NCBI RefSeq assembly: GCF_003591485.1
Contig: NZ_QZCF01000008.1
Coordinates: 124,001-188,000, forward strand
Length of the DNA: 64,000 bases
Source of the DNA: Paenibacillus sp. 1011MAR3C5
GTDB lineage: Bacteria > Bacillota > Bacilli > Paenibacillales > Paenibacillaceae
Direction: 5' to 3'
Below, one piece after another: positions 1 through 10,800 of the stretch. Position 1 is the first letter of the stretch; each line of letters begins with the position of its first letter. The notes under the pieces are model-generated. The model was not told where the DNA came from, made no database searches, and saw nothing but the letters and a program-made list of their open reading frames with translations. A program made the position numbers and the translations under genes.

Positions 1-784
1 AGCCGAGCTCGCTTGCCACATACTGGCCTGTCTCACGGAACAGCTCGCCCATCAGAAACAGTGCTTGCCACACACTCTCGTACGAGCCTGCCGGATAGGT
101 AGCCATCAGCTTCTGCCAGCTGTCCTCCGGAATATAACGGTCCAGAAACTTGCCATTCTTGCCAACGCTTAACGAGAAGTCCGTCCGAATGCCCGCTTGC
201 CACTCCAGCATCTTTACCAGCATAGGCCGCATCAGATTGTTCAGATGATCCTGTGCATATAGCATTTCCTTCCGCCATAATCCTTTGGCGACATACGTTG
301 CCACCCACCAGAACTCATTGCAGCAGTCCGCGTAAAACTCTGCCGAAGGCTTTTTCACCCAATAATCAACGTCTGTCGAAGGGAGCACATCGGGGAAGAG
401 ACCATCCTTGTCCAGCAGAACCTGCATCAGCTTGTCTTCCTTCACGTAATCGTCCTTCTCTTCAATCGGAATAAGCGTCATATCGATGCGGTTGCCGTCC
501 TTGAACAACATTAAATAGGAGAATCGGTTGCCCAGATCAGGCGGAAACATTGCCATCGCCTCAGGTATTTGCATCAGAATTCTTTCGCCGAACGCATCGA
601 CCCAATCCGGCTGATCGATGTACGACTGCATATCCGTCACATGGAAGCTGATATCATAATCGCGAAACAAGTCCTTGGGCACGTTAGGATTCGTCCTGGA
701 ACCCTCCAGCGTAACGGCCCTTACCCTCTCATCCTTCTCTGCCATGCCAAGCACCATGCCTATCATTTCCTGTTCGCTTCGCAA
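1..784 (-). CDS. Aminoglycoside 6-adenylyltransferase (ANT(6)/AadK family), 3' truncated by window edge
   Basis: Reading the minus strand from a TTG at 784 gives about 261 residues with no stop before the window edge. The N-terminal part carries the nucleotidyltransferase signature of the ANT(6) family: GSRTNP, then DLFRDYDISFHV, then NRIDMTLIP, whose acidic residues bind metal and nucleotide. The middle has the conserved EFWWVATYVAKGLWR stretch. Family members are about 285-290 aa, so only the extreme C-terminus is missing. The family adenylylates the 6-hydroxyl of streptomycin-like aminoglycosides, but in environmental Bacilli it is often chromosomal and its natural role is unproven. The TTG start is preferred because a GGAGAGGAAG ribosome site lies just upstream and the protein then begins MRSEQEMIG, as is usual for the family. 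It diverges from the pentapeptide gene. Confidence 0.9.
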   Translation of the reverse strand, partial: MRSEQEMIGMVLGMAEKDERVRAVTLEGSRTNPNVPKDLFRDYDISFHVTDMQSYIDQPDWVDAFGERILMQIPEAMAMFPPDLGNRFSYLMLFKDGNRIDMTLIPIEEKDDYVKEDKLMQVLLDKDGLFPDVLPSTDVDYWVKKPSAEFYADCCNEFWWVATYVAKGLWRKEMLYAQDHLNNLMRPMLVKMLEWQAGIRTDFSLSVGKNGKFLDRYIPEDSWQKLMATYPAGSYESVWQALFLMGELFRETGQYVASELG

Positions 785-873
785 CTCGCTTCCTCTCCTT
801 CCATGAATCGTCTCCCAATTGACTCTATTTCTATGCTACCATAAAGAATACTAGTCAACGAAGGAGGCGTATG

Positions 874-1731
874 ATGTCTCAACCACATACAAGCTCTGCC
901 AATGAATACTCTACCCGGCTGCAGGCGGACTGCGAACGCTGCTTCGGCTTATGCTGCACGGCGCTGCCGTTCGCCGCATCGGCGGACTTCGCCATCGATA
1001 AAGCCGCCGGACAGCCTTGCACGAATCTGCAGGCGGACTACCGCTGCGGCGTTCACCGCGATCTGCGAAAGCTCGGCTTCAAGGGCTGCACGGTATACGA
1101 CTGCTTTGGCGCAGGCCAGCAGGTATCGCAGTCCACCTTCGGGGGCCGCGACTGGCGCGAGCATCCTGAATCGGCGCAACTTATGTTTGACGTGTTCCCC
1201 GCGATGTGGCAGCTGCATGAGCTGCTCTGGTATATGAACGAAGCGCTGTCCCGCCCGGAAGCGGCCGAGATTCATTCCGAGCTGCAAACAGCGCTTGCCG
1301 AGACCGAGCGCCTTGTCGCTCTCGATGCAAGCTCGCTGCTGAAGCTGAATGTGCCAGGCTGGAGGGCAGAAGTGAACCAGCTGCTGCTCCGTGCCAGCGA
1401 GCTTGTCCGGCAGAACGAGCTCCGCCGAATTAAAGGAACATCCGGCCGCCGGAAATCATACGGCCGCGGAGCCGACCTCATCGGCGCCAACTTGAAGGGT
1501 GCCGATCTGCGGGCTGCCAATCTGCGCGGTGCTTATCTGATTGCCGCTAACCTGAGAAACGCCGATCTGCGTTCGGCCGACCTCATTGGCGTAGACTTCC
1601 GGGACGCCGATCTGAGCGGCGCCGATCTATCCAGCAGCCTCTACTTGTCGCAAGCTCAGATGAACTCGGCGAAAGGCGACGCCTCTACCCGTATCCCGCC
1701 AACGCTTACGCGTCCGGCGCATTGGAGCTAG
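874..1731 (+). CDS. Cysteine-rich N-terminal domain fused to a pentapeptide-repeat domain
   Basis: About 285 aa. The first third is Cys-rich: CERCFGLCC, then QPCTN, YRCGVH, GCTVYDCFG. This pattern suggests a metal or Fe-S binding site. A helical linker (about residues 90-190) follows, and the C-terminus holds about eight degenerate pentapeptides of the A(D/N)Lxx type (GADLIGANLKGADLR...), which form a right-handed quadrilateral beta-helix. Similar proteins occur in actinomycetes and Bacilli, and their function is not known. Some pentapeptide proteins mimic DNA and shield gyrase, but nothing here shows that. An AAGGAGG site at 861-867 fits the ATG at 874 (6-nt spacing) better than the ATG at 871. 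The gene stands alone and ends at a strong terminator. Confidence 0.85.
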   Translation: MSQPHTSSANEYSTRLQADCERCFGLCCTALPFAASADFAIDKAAGQPCTNLQADYRCGVHRDLRKLGFKGCTVYDCFGAGQQVSQSTFGGRDWREHPESAQLMFDVFPAMWQLHELLWYMNEALSRPEAAEIHSELQTALAETERLVALDASSLLKLNVPGWRAEVNQLLLRASELVRQNELRRIKGTSGRRKSYGRGADLIGANLKGADLRAANLRGAYLIAANLRNADLRSADLIGVDFRDADLSGADLSSSLYLSQAQMNSAKGDASTRIPPTLTRPAHWS

Positions 1732-1736
1732 CGCAA

Positions 1737-1776
1737 GCAGGCAGCGGAATCATTCCGCTGCCTGCTGCATTTTTTG
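1737..1776 (+). terminator. Rho-independent terminator of the pentapeptide gene
   Basis: An 11-bp perfect stem (GCAGGCAGCGG / CCGCTGCCTGC) with a 7-nt loop is followed by a T-rich run (GCATTTTTTG). It lies six bases after the stop codon. Confidence 0.85.
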
Positions 1777-1820
1777 CAGCTTTTACTCATCACTGCCGAC
1801 TCGTTAAGACCATGTCTAGC

Positions 1821-2660
1821 TTATTCGCCTTCGGCAATTCGCTTCACTTCATCTATCAAATCTAATGACGTCAAAGCTTGTATAACGATTTTGCAAAGTT
1901 CGTCCTCATCTCGCAAGATGAAGTTCATTTGGATATCCCGAATGAGTGCTTTTTTAGAAATAGCGGGAGCTGAAACCATATACACCTTCAGTTCTTCAAT
2001 ATCGAGACGCTCATCCTTATGTACGTAATACGGAACATGAACCTCATCTTCCGCCAAGCTGCTGACAACGCCGAGCAAGTCTTGTGTCCCAGCGGCAATC
2101 CGCTCTTGACGTTGCCGTGCCAGAAGCTCTAAATGCCGGTACGGATTCTCGACATGCGGCAAGGAAACACGCTCCCTCAACGTTCTTCTAATATCCTCTC
2201 TCTGCTGCTGCTCCTCCTCAGTTGGCCCATAAGGCGAAACTGCCGCTTCCTCTTTCCAGCGTTGCTTGGCAGCTCGGTAATCCTCTTCCGTCGCGAACAC
2301 ATTGTAGAACAGCTCCTCGTCCGTCAACAATAGACTCAAAAACTCTTTAATGTCGTTTGCTATTATCTTCGTAGGCCGGTCAAAATCCATCGGGCTGACG
2401 CATACAACCGGAGCATGCTCCAAATGATCCACCGTTCCGAAGTCCGTCAGAAAACCGTAATGAATACCGTCTCCCCCATTATTGCCGAATACCACGACGT
2501 CACATGGCGTATTAAAATAGCGGAATGAACTTAGCTCCAAATAAAAATTCAGTCCCGTATAAAATGGATCATGCCCGCCCCATTCTTCCTTTAACCGAAT
2601 GAGCTTCTGCAGGGTAGGCGGCACAGCGTAAGAACCAAAATTGCTATTTTTCATTTTCAA
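1821..2660 (-). CDS. SMI1/KNR4-like (SUKH) domain protein
   Basis: 279 aa. The N-terminal 110 residues have the SMI1/KNR4 look: an opening helix (LQKLIRLKEEWGG), VVVFGNNGGDGIHYGFL, then the APVVCVSPMDFDRP strand and a final helix ending in FLSLLL. The remainder (120-279) is charged and helical, with EEEQQQREDIRRTLRER. The SUKH superfamily includes many immunity proteins of contact-dependent toxins, but no toxin gene lies next to it, so a general binding role is equally possible. The ribosome site AGAAGGATGGG precedes the start, and a second in-frame ATG follows two codons later. Monocistronic by spacing. Confidence 0.6.
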   Translation of the reverse strand: MKMKNSNFGSYAVPPTLQKLIRLKEEWGGHDPFYTGLNFYLELSSFRYFNTPCDVVVFGNNGGDGIHYGFLTDFGTVDHLEHAPVVCVSPMDFDRPTKIIANDIKEFLSLLLTDEELFYNVFATEEDYRAAKQRWKEEAAVSPYGPTEEEQQQREDIRRTLRERVSLPHVENPYRHLELLARQRQERIAAGTQDLLGVVSSLAEDEVHVPYYVHKDERLDIEELKVYMVSAPAISKKALIRDIQMNFILRDEDELCKIVIQALTSLDLIDEVKRIAEGE

Positions 2661-2703
2661 TTCCCATCCTTCTCACATTTGATCTCTATATAGAACTTCT
2701 CTC

Positions 2704-3864
2704 TTATTTGCTAGCCAGATTGAAGACGTATTCCGTTGTTTTACCGCCGATGAACAGATAATGCTCAAGAATCAGCTTGTTATCTTTAATCTCTATCACT
2801 TTCAACCCGTCCCATTGATGGAACTCTGTATTTAATTGATCAAGGGACTGATAGATTTTCCAAGTTTCCTCATCCAGCACCGCTTCAGCCAGCAGCGTCG
2901 TCTCCTCCGTCTTCCGATTAACGAGCGTCAGCCATCCCGTCCGCTCCGGACGAACAACCATATAATTATCGTCGAACCACTCTACTTGGAAATGGTCATC
3001 CTTGTAGCCCATAATAGCCTTTAGATCGTACTCGCTTATCCATTTGCCATCAAGACTAACCTCATAGAGGATAGCCCCATTCATCAAAAGCGCATGATTG
3101 CCTGCCGACCTGGCTATATTGCGCATTGGATGTCCAGCTGTGTATGCCTTCGACTCCAAGACGAGCTTTTGATTTGAAAGTACCATTTTAAAAAAGGTAT
3201 TATGTATGCCTGGTTCGCCGTAATTGTCATAGACCTGCAAAACATGAACATTAGTCGATAGCGGATCAACTGTAAATTCCGAATAGCCGAGCACCTCAGC
3301 CTTCGTATTCGCAACCAGCTTGATAGCATCCGCATTGCTCGCGCTATAGAGCTTGCCGTTTGTCTTTTCCAACCAATAGCTGGTTGCCCCTTGGCTGACA
3401 TATAGATACTTGGCTTCCACATCAATATTTACACGGCGCTCCTTGTCAATCCAGGTGACCAACGCGCCGAACGCTTCGCTGATGAATCGGACCGGGACGT
3501 AGACGACGCCGTTTTTGTTGGTTGGGACGGTCCGCATCGCAACGTTTTTGCCGTTAACCTTCGCTTGCTTGCTGCCTAGCGTCAGCTCGATGCGCGTTTG
3601 CGGATTCGTTATGACAATACGCTTGCCCTCCGGAATCCAGGTCGTCTTGCTGTTCAGCAAAGTACCAACTTCCCTTAAAGGCAATTGTGTCGTTCCATTT
3701 TGCAGAATCGGCGGATTCTGGAATTGGATCGGCTCCCAGTTATTTTGGGTGACCTTGATCGGCTTCGCTGCCGCGCTTGCCGCCCCAGGCCATGTATAAG
3801 CGCCTGCTGCCAATAAAACTGCTGACAGCAAAAGCGCGGTTACCCATTTGCTTGATTTCATCAT
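2704..3864 (-). CDS. Exported copper-amine-oxidase-like stalk-domain protein
   Basis: 386 aa. It has a Sec signal peptide (positive start, hydrophobic LLLSAVLLAAGAYTW, AASAAA cleavage region). Next comes the stalk domain common in Paenibacillus (CuAO N-terminal-like, about residues 45-150): LPLREVGTLL, GKRIVITNPQTRIELTLGS, then VPVRFISEAFGALVTWIDKE. The C-terminal 230 residues contain repeated Tyr/Trp-rich strands typical of a beta-propeller-like sensor or cell-surface module. It probably sits outside the membrane or in the wall; the ligand is unknown. The start (ATG-ATG) is set by a TTGGAGGAATAA ribosome site. Confidence 0.8.
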   Translation of the reverse strand: MMKSSKWVTALLLSAVLLAAGAYTWPGAASAAAKPIKVTQNNWEPIQFQNPPILQNGTTQLPLREVGTLLNSKTTWIPEGKRIVITNPQTRIELTLGSKQAKVNGKNVAMRTVPTNKNGVVYVPVRFISEAFGALVTWIDKERRVNIDVEAKYLYVSQGATSYWLEKTNGKLYSASNADAIKLVANTKAEVLGYSEFTVDPLSTNVHVLQVYDNYGEPGIHNTFFKMVLSNQKLVLESKAYTAGHPMRNIARSAGNHALLMNGAILYEVSLDGKWISEYDLKAIMGYKDDHFQVEWFDDNYMVVRPERTGWLTLVNRKTEETTLLAEAVLDEETWKIYQSLDQLNTEFHQWDGLKVIEIKDNKLILEHYLFIGGKTTEYVFNLASK

Positions 3865-4023
3865 TTATTCCTCCAATGGTCAAAGATAATCCCTCTAATA
3901 AGACGTCCAAATCCAGTAAAAGGTTTCCTTTTTTGGAGTTGTTTCTTCAATTCCGATCGCTTCCCGTCGGAACAGCTACAGCGTTTCTATCGCTGCATCT
4001 AGCAAATGGTGAAATGCAAACAA

Positions 4024-4050
4024 AACCCGGTATCCGACAGATACCGGGTT
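4024..4050 (-). terminator. Terminator of the PKS-NRPS operon
   Basis: Perfect 10-bp inverted repeat (AACCCGGTAT / ATACCGGGTT) with a 7-nt loop. On the minus strand it is followed by TTTTGTTTGC. It sits 8 bases past the thioesterase stop. Confidence 0.85.
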
Positions 4051-4057
4051 CAGCGTA

Positions 4058-4837
4058 TTAGACGGTTGTATGCAAATGGAGAATGTGTTCCAGTTTGCGG
4101 GCCAGCAGCTGTAGAAGCTGTCGGCTTTCGCTATGGATGAAGAAATGGTCGCCTGGCAGCATATGAAGCTCGAAGGCCTCCCCTGCCTGCGACTCCCACG
4201 CTTGCAGATCCTCCTGCGGAATATCGGAATCGGAGACTCCGCCGAATACGGTCAAGCCGCAACCAAGCGGAGAACTTGCTTCATAGGAATACGTATCGCA
4301 GAGCTGCATGTCGGCGCGGATCGTCGGCAGATAGAGCTCCATCAGCTCGTCATTTTGCAGCAATGCTTCCGGCGTACCATTCAGTTTCCTGAGCTCCTCT
4401 TTCAGCTCGGCGTTGGATAGCAGATAACGTCCATGATCCGTTCGCGGCAGCTGAACGGATCGGAAGGCGGAGGCGAACAAATGCTTGAGCCTGCCGGGCA
4501 GCGCAGACTCCAGCCGCTTCGCCGATTCGTAGGCGAGCATTGCCCCCATGCTATGGCCGAACAAGACGAATGGCTTATCCTCCAAGTAAGGGGTCAACGT
4601 AGCCAGCATCGGTTTAATAATCGCGTCCAAGTCGCCGACCGGCTTATCCATGAATCGATTGCCGCGCCCCGGCAGCTGAATCGCGACAACCTCGATCTCC
4701 GGAGATAATGCTGCGGGCCATTCCCTGTAGATCGTTGCGCTGCCTCCCGCGTAGGGAAAGCAGACCAGGCGCAGGCGGGCGCCCGGATTCGGCTTCGGAA
4801 TATGCAGCCATGGGCTGTCGGTTCTTTGTAGATTCAT
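4058..4837 (-). CDS. Type II thioesterase of the PKS-NRPS cluster
   Basis: 259 aa alpha/beta hydrolase of the GrsT/TycF type. Visible landmarks are LRLVCFPYAGGSA near the N-terminus, the nucleophile elbow GHSMG (about residue 94-98), the acid region FGGVSDSDIP, and the catalytic-His region PGDHFFIHS. Type II thioesterases remove wrongly primed or stalled acyl groups from carrier domains. Because the NRPS upstream lacks a C-terminal thioesterase, this enzyme may also take part in product release; that is inference. It starts 16 bases after the NRPS stop and ends at a strong terminator, so it is the last gene of the operon. Confidence 0.93.
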   Translation of the reverse strand: MNLQRTDSPWLHIPKPNPGARLRLVCFPYAGGSATIYREWPAALSPEIEVVAIQLPGRGNRFMDKPVGDLDAIIKPMLATLTPYLEDKPFVLFGHSMGAMLAYESAKRLESALPGRLKHLFASAFRSVQLPRTDHGRYLLSNAELKEELRKLNGTPEALLQNDELMELYLPTIRADMQLCDTYSYEASSPLGCGLTVFGGVSDSDIPQEDLQAWESQAGEAFELHMLPGDHFFIHSESRQLLQLLARKLEHILHLHTTV

Positions 4838-4853
4838 AACAGGTTCTCTCCAA

Positions 4854-7800
4854 TCATGAAAGGGATGCGACAGGCTGTTCGTCCCATGCCTTCATGCGCG
4901 CCGCAAGCCCCGCGATGGTCGGCTGCTCGAACAACACCCGAAGCGGCTGCGGACAACCGGTATCAGCTTGGAGCCTGACCATTAACCTGACAGCAAGCAA
5001 GGAATCTCCTCCCAGCTCGAAGAAGTTGTCGAAGACGCTCACGGACTCCAGGTTCAGCAGCTCCAGCCAGATTGAAGCGATTCGGGCCTCGGTCTCCGTA
5101 CGAGGAGGAACGGCTTCAACCGAACAGGCAATCTCTGCGAACTCCACGCTTGGCAGCTCCTTGCGGTTTATCTTGCCATTCGCTGTAAGCGGGAGTGCAT
5201 CCAGCACCATAAAGTAGGACGGAATCATATAGTCTGGTAGTTTATTCGCCAGATAGCCGCGAATTCCCTCTTGATCCGCCACTCCTTCCTGATGAAGCAC
5301 CAGATAAGCTGCCAGCTTCTGCTGGCCGCCCGCTCCCGCTACGGCCGCAACCGCCTCCCGAACTTGCGGATGCTGCACAAGAGCCGTCTCAATCTCGCCG
5401 AGCTCTATGCGGTAGCCCTGGATTTTGACCTGGAAGTCTTCCCTTCCCATAAATTCAATGTTGCCGTCCGGCAGCCATCTGCCCAGATCACCGGTCCGGT
5501 AGAGCCTCTCTCCGGTTCGCGGATGCACCACGAAGCTGGCCAGCGTCTTCTCCTCGTCCCGGTAATAGCCCTGGGCCAAGCCGATTCCGCTAATATACAG
5601 CTGTCCGGGCACCCACATCGGGCAAGGCTCCATTGCATCATTTAACACATGCATGCCCTGATTGCGCATCGCTTTGCCATACGGAATGCTGGACCAGGCT
5701 GGATCTACATGGCCGATCGGATACAGGATCGACCAGATCGAAGCTTCCGTCGCTCCGCCCAGGCTGATCAATTCCACATCCTCGCATAAGGCCCGAATCG
5801 CATCCGGCAAGGCCAGCGGTATCCAATCCCCGCTCATCAGTACGAGACGCAGCGACTTGTTCAGTCTCTCACGCTGTCCGGAAGCAAATTCGACCAGCAT
5901 ATTCATTAAGGCCGGCACTGAATTCCAGATCGTCACCCGTTCCTTGCGCATCATATAGAGCCAGTGCGCCGGGTCCTTGCGGTGATCCGAGTCTGGAATG
6001 ACGATTGTCCCTCCAGCTGCCAGCGTCCCGAACAAGTCGTAGACGGAGAGGTCGAAGCTCAGCGCAGACAGGGCGAACACCTTATCAGAGCTGGATACGC
6101 TGAACCGCTCGTTTATGTCCAGCACGGTATTCAGCGCGCCAAGGTGATCGATCATGACACCTTTCGGCTTGCCGGTTGAGCCTGATGTATAGATGACGTA
6201 AGCCAGATCCTCAGGTTGCTGTACCGAATCCAGCGGCCCATCCTGAAGCCGGGCTAGTCCATCGTACTCCACAGCCAAAAGAGTCATTTCCTCGCCAAGC
6301 CCATGCAGCTTCGCCTCCAGCCAAGACTGGGTCAGTACGATATGAACTCGTCCCTGCTGAAGCAAATATTGTATACGTTCCTGCGGCATATCGGGATCAA
6401 TCGGCAAGTAGGCTGCCCCCGACTTCAGCACGGCGAGCACAGCCGCCGCCTGCTCCCAGCCCTTCTCCATCACCACGGCTACGAGCCGGTTAGGAGCCGC
6501 CCCTTCCTTACGCAGCTGGCGCGCGTACCGATTGGTCATACGGTTCAGCTCACCGTAGGTGATCTCGAATTGAGAGGTCGCGATCGCCGCTTGCTTAGGA
6601 TCAAGCTTGACTTGCTCATAGAACAGCTCATGCAGCAGCGCCGGTGCTCTGCAGCTTGAAGCATCGATAGTCGGATTCGAGGGTCCTTCGCGATCGGACA
6701 GACCTTCTGGAACGTTAGGAGAATCGATAGACTCCACCGCGTCCACAGGAGCTTGGGCGATAGCAGCGATTGCCGATCCGGCCACTGCCCCCTCTTGGGC
6801 TATGCCTGCGGAATCTTGACCTTGAGTTCGTATAACCCATCCCTCATGCCAAATATCATCCTCGTTCGCCAGACGATTCAGCAATCCGAAGTAAGCGGCG
6901 AACATGTCCTCCAGCATCCCCTCCGGGAACAGCTCCCGGACGACATCCCAATTGCAATACAGCACCTTCTCATCTTCCCATACGCCGCAATCCAGCCACA
7001 CCTGGGAAGTCTGGGTAATGCTGTAGAACGGCTTCAGATCGAATCCGCTGCTCTGGCGGTCCGGAATAGGCAGCGTTAGCGCACTCGTGAAGACGACCGG
7101 CATCAACGCACGGGTCAGTCCTCCTTGCGCCCGGCTTAGCTCACGCAGCACATGTACACCGCTCACATGATGATGCTCCAGATCATGCCACAGCTTCTGC
7201 TGCGTCCTTCCCGCCCGGTCGACGAAGTTGATTCCGTCCGTATGATTGATTTCCAGCAGCGTCAGAGAAGTGAATTCGCCTACGATATCATGGACCTGCG
7301 GATGAATCTGCAGCCGGTTCAGGAAGGTCAGATTCAAGCAGAAGCTCCGATTCTTGCTCCAGGCAGCCAGCACTTCGGCGTAAGCCGACAACAGCACTCC
7401 GGACGCGGTCAATCCCATGCGCGTAGCCTTGGATTTCAGACGACTCCAGACATCCGCATCCAGCCGGTTATGCAGCCGGGAGAAGTACGGGTTCTTGAGC
7501 GAGCCTGGACTCTTCGCCATCGGAAGCTCAGGGGCCGGAGGCAAGGATGGGATACGTTCCTTCCAATATGCAAGCGACCGCTTGTAGGCGTCCGTCTCCT
7601 TCATCCGGGCTTCCGCATGCACGTAGTCACGGAATGTCAGCTCCAGCTCGGGCAGCTCGGCATCTGAATCTTGATGAAGCTCGGAGAGCTCCTTAAGCAA
7701 AATGACATAGCTCCAGGCATCGAATACAAGCGCATCCGAGCTGAGATGGATGCGGGCCCGGCCTTGGTCAAGCAGGGTCAGGCGCAGGTCGAAGACAGGC

Positions 7801-10800
7801 CATCTGTCCGTCTCCAGCATTTGATGAGACATACTCTCCCTCAGTGCTGCTAGCGCGGATTCCGTGTCATCGACCGGACGACCCCGCAAATCGAGTACGG
7901 CAATTTCGTATTCGGGCACATGCTCCAGCACCTGCTGCATGCCGTCTTCCGTCACGATGGCGCGGAGCATATCATGCCGCTGCACCAGGCGGTTCCAGGC
8001 AAGCTGGAATCGGGCGGGGTCGATATGCTCAACCTCCAGCTCATCATAGCTGTGCGTCGATACATTCCCCATCTCGAATGCTTCGTTGCGTCCGATCCAG
8101 TAGGCTTGCTGCACCTCTGTCAGCGGGAACCGCTTATGCCTTCCCTCGGGATCCTTCCGAAGCTCCGGCAAAGCCTGCACCGCTTCCTCATGACGCTGCT
8201 GCTGCCCGCTCTTCTCCGCGATGATAACAGCTAGCTCTGCTATCGTAGGCGCCTGGAACAGCACCTGCAGCGTTAGGTCTACCTGGAACGACTCGCGGAT
8301 CGAAGCAATCAACTGAATGGCAAGGAGGGAATGACCTCCATTGACGAAGAAATCGGAGTGGATGCCCATTCGTCTGACCTGGAACAGCTCCGCCCATATG
8401 CCGGCCAGCTTCTCCTCGATCAACGTGCGAGGCGCAGCGTAGGAGCCGTCGTCTTCCGACTGCAAGGTCGGAGCAGGCAAAGCGCCGCGATCGACCTTTC
8501 CGTTGGCGGTCAGCGGAAGCTCTTCCATTACGACGAAGGAGGCCGGGACCATGTAGTCGGGCAAGCTTAGCTTAACGGCGCTGCGAAGCCTGTCCGTATT
8601 GACTGACATCCCCGCTTCGGGCACGATCCATGCCGCCAGCAACCGGTCCTCCCATACCTGAACGACACACTCCCTTACGGATGGATCGCGATTCAGCGCC
8701 GTCTCGATCTCACCCAGTTCAATACGGTAGCCGCGCAGCTTCACCTGATTATCCATACGGTCCAGCAGCTCGATATGGCCATCCGGCAAGTACCTGGCCC
8801 GGTCTCCCGTCCGGTAGACTAGCGTTCCCTCATGCCCAATAATTGGATGCGGGATGAATCGTCCAGCTGTCAGAGCCGGACGATTCCAGTAGCCGAGCGC
8901 AAGCCCGCGCCCTCCAATATAAAGCTCTCCCGGCACGCCGACGGGAACAGGCTGCTGACTGGCATCCAGCACATAAGCCTGCTGGTTCGGAAATGGCTTT
9001 CCGATCGGAATGAGCTGATTCGGCGACATCCCCGCGACATCGCCCTCGAAGTATGTACTATCAATCGTTGCTTCTGTGAGCCCATACGAATTAATCAGGC
9101 GCGTATCAGGGCCGCAGAATCGTCTGAAATGCTTGTATTCATGAATGTACCAGCGGTCCGAGCCGATGCACAGTACGCGCATGAAATCGAGCTTTTGCCC
9201 CGCAGCCTCCAGGTAACGGATCAAATTCCGGAATACCGCCGGGACAAATTCGGCGGCATCGATCCGCTCCTTCTTCATCAGTTCATATAAGCGGGGCGCA
9301 TCCAGCATCGTATCCTTCTTCAGCAGCACAAGCTTGGCGCCGGAGCACAGCGCCCTGACCCAATCTCCTGTGAAGACGTCGAAGGAGAAGCTCGCCAGCT
9401 GCAAGTGAGCTTTCACATCCCGCAAGCGGTATATGTCCTCCCATCCGAAATAAGCATTGACGAGACTAGCATGACTCACCATCGTCCCCTTCGGCTGGCC
9501 TGTCGTTCCTGATGTGTATACGAGATAGGCCAAGTCCTCTTCCATGATCACCGGCTGGTGCAGTGTCTCCGCACCCAGGGTCTCCGCTTCTCCGGCATCA
9601 AGCAGAAGCGTGGCAAGGCCGCCCCCTGTGAACCTGTCCGCAAGAGCATGCTGCGTCAGCATAACCGACAACCCGGCATCCTCCACCATATACGCGATTC
9701 GTTCCGCCGGATAGTCCGGATCAACTGGCACGTAAGCCCCGCCAGCCTTTAGAATCGCCAGCACGCCTGCAATCATGTCCAGGGATCGTTCTACGCATAT
9801 GCCGACGCGCGTTCCCGAGACGACACCCATTCCCTGAAGCTTGAGCGCAATATGGTCCGCCCGCTCGTCCAGTTCCCGGTAGGTAAGCGACTCTCCGTCC
9901 ATAACTACGGCTGTTCCGTTAGGAATCCTCGCAGCTTGCCGCTCGAACAACTGATGAATCGCCGCCACACGCTCGTACGGCTTGGAGGTGCGATTCCAGT
10001 CAACAAGCATCCGCTCCCGCTCCGCCGTCCCAAGCAGCGGCAATTCGGCAATTCGGCAGGACTCATCTCCCGCGACCGCCTCCGCAAGCACCTGGAAGTG
10101 CTCGGCCATGCGGACAATACGATCGCGGTCATACAGGTCCGTATTATACTCGAATATACAAGTGGGGCCATCCGGACCTTCGAAGATATCGAGGGACAAA
10201 TCAAATTTGGACGTACCGCCGTCAATAGCTTCATATGTAATGGAACGATCCCCCGTCCGAATAGGAGGAAGCGCGTTCTGATAAGTGAACAACACTTGGA
10301 ATAATGGATTATGGCTTAAGTTTCTCTCCGGCTTAATGGTCTCGACCAGCCGATCGAAGGGAACATCCTGATTCTCGTAGGCATTCAAGGCTGTCCTGCG
10401 CAACTCGCCCAGCAGCTCCGCAAATGTCTGCAGACCGGACACACCCGTTCGCAGCGGCAGCGTATTGACGAATACGCCAATTGCATGCTCGGTGCCCGGC
10501 AGATGGCGCCCGGAGATCGGAAAACCGACGATAATATCCGACACACCCGTATAACGATAGAGCAGCACCTTGAATAGCGACAGCAAGGTCATAAACAGCG
10601 TAGCTTCATGCTTCCGGCTATAGGTCTTCAGCGCATCGTACAGCTCTCGCGGCAGCACAAGCGTGTGCATCGCCCCGCGGAAGGTCTGCACTGGCGGGCG
10701 AGGCCGGTCCGCCGGCAGCTCCAGAACGGGAAGCTCGCCTGCCAGATGCCTTCTCCAATATGCAAGCTGGCGGCTCTGCAGCTCTTGGCTAGCCCTCTCG

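Noticed and set aside
7152..7667. Long plus-strand frames opposite the NRPS and PKS genes
   Set aside because: They are antisense shadows of high-GC coding sequence with no family motifs or ribosome sites.
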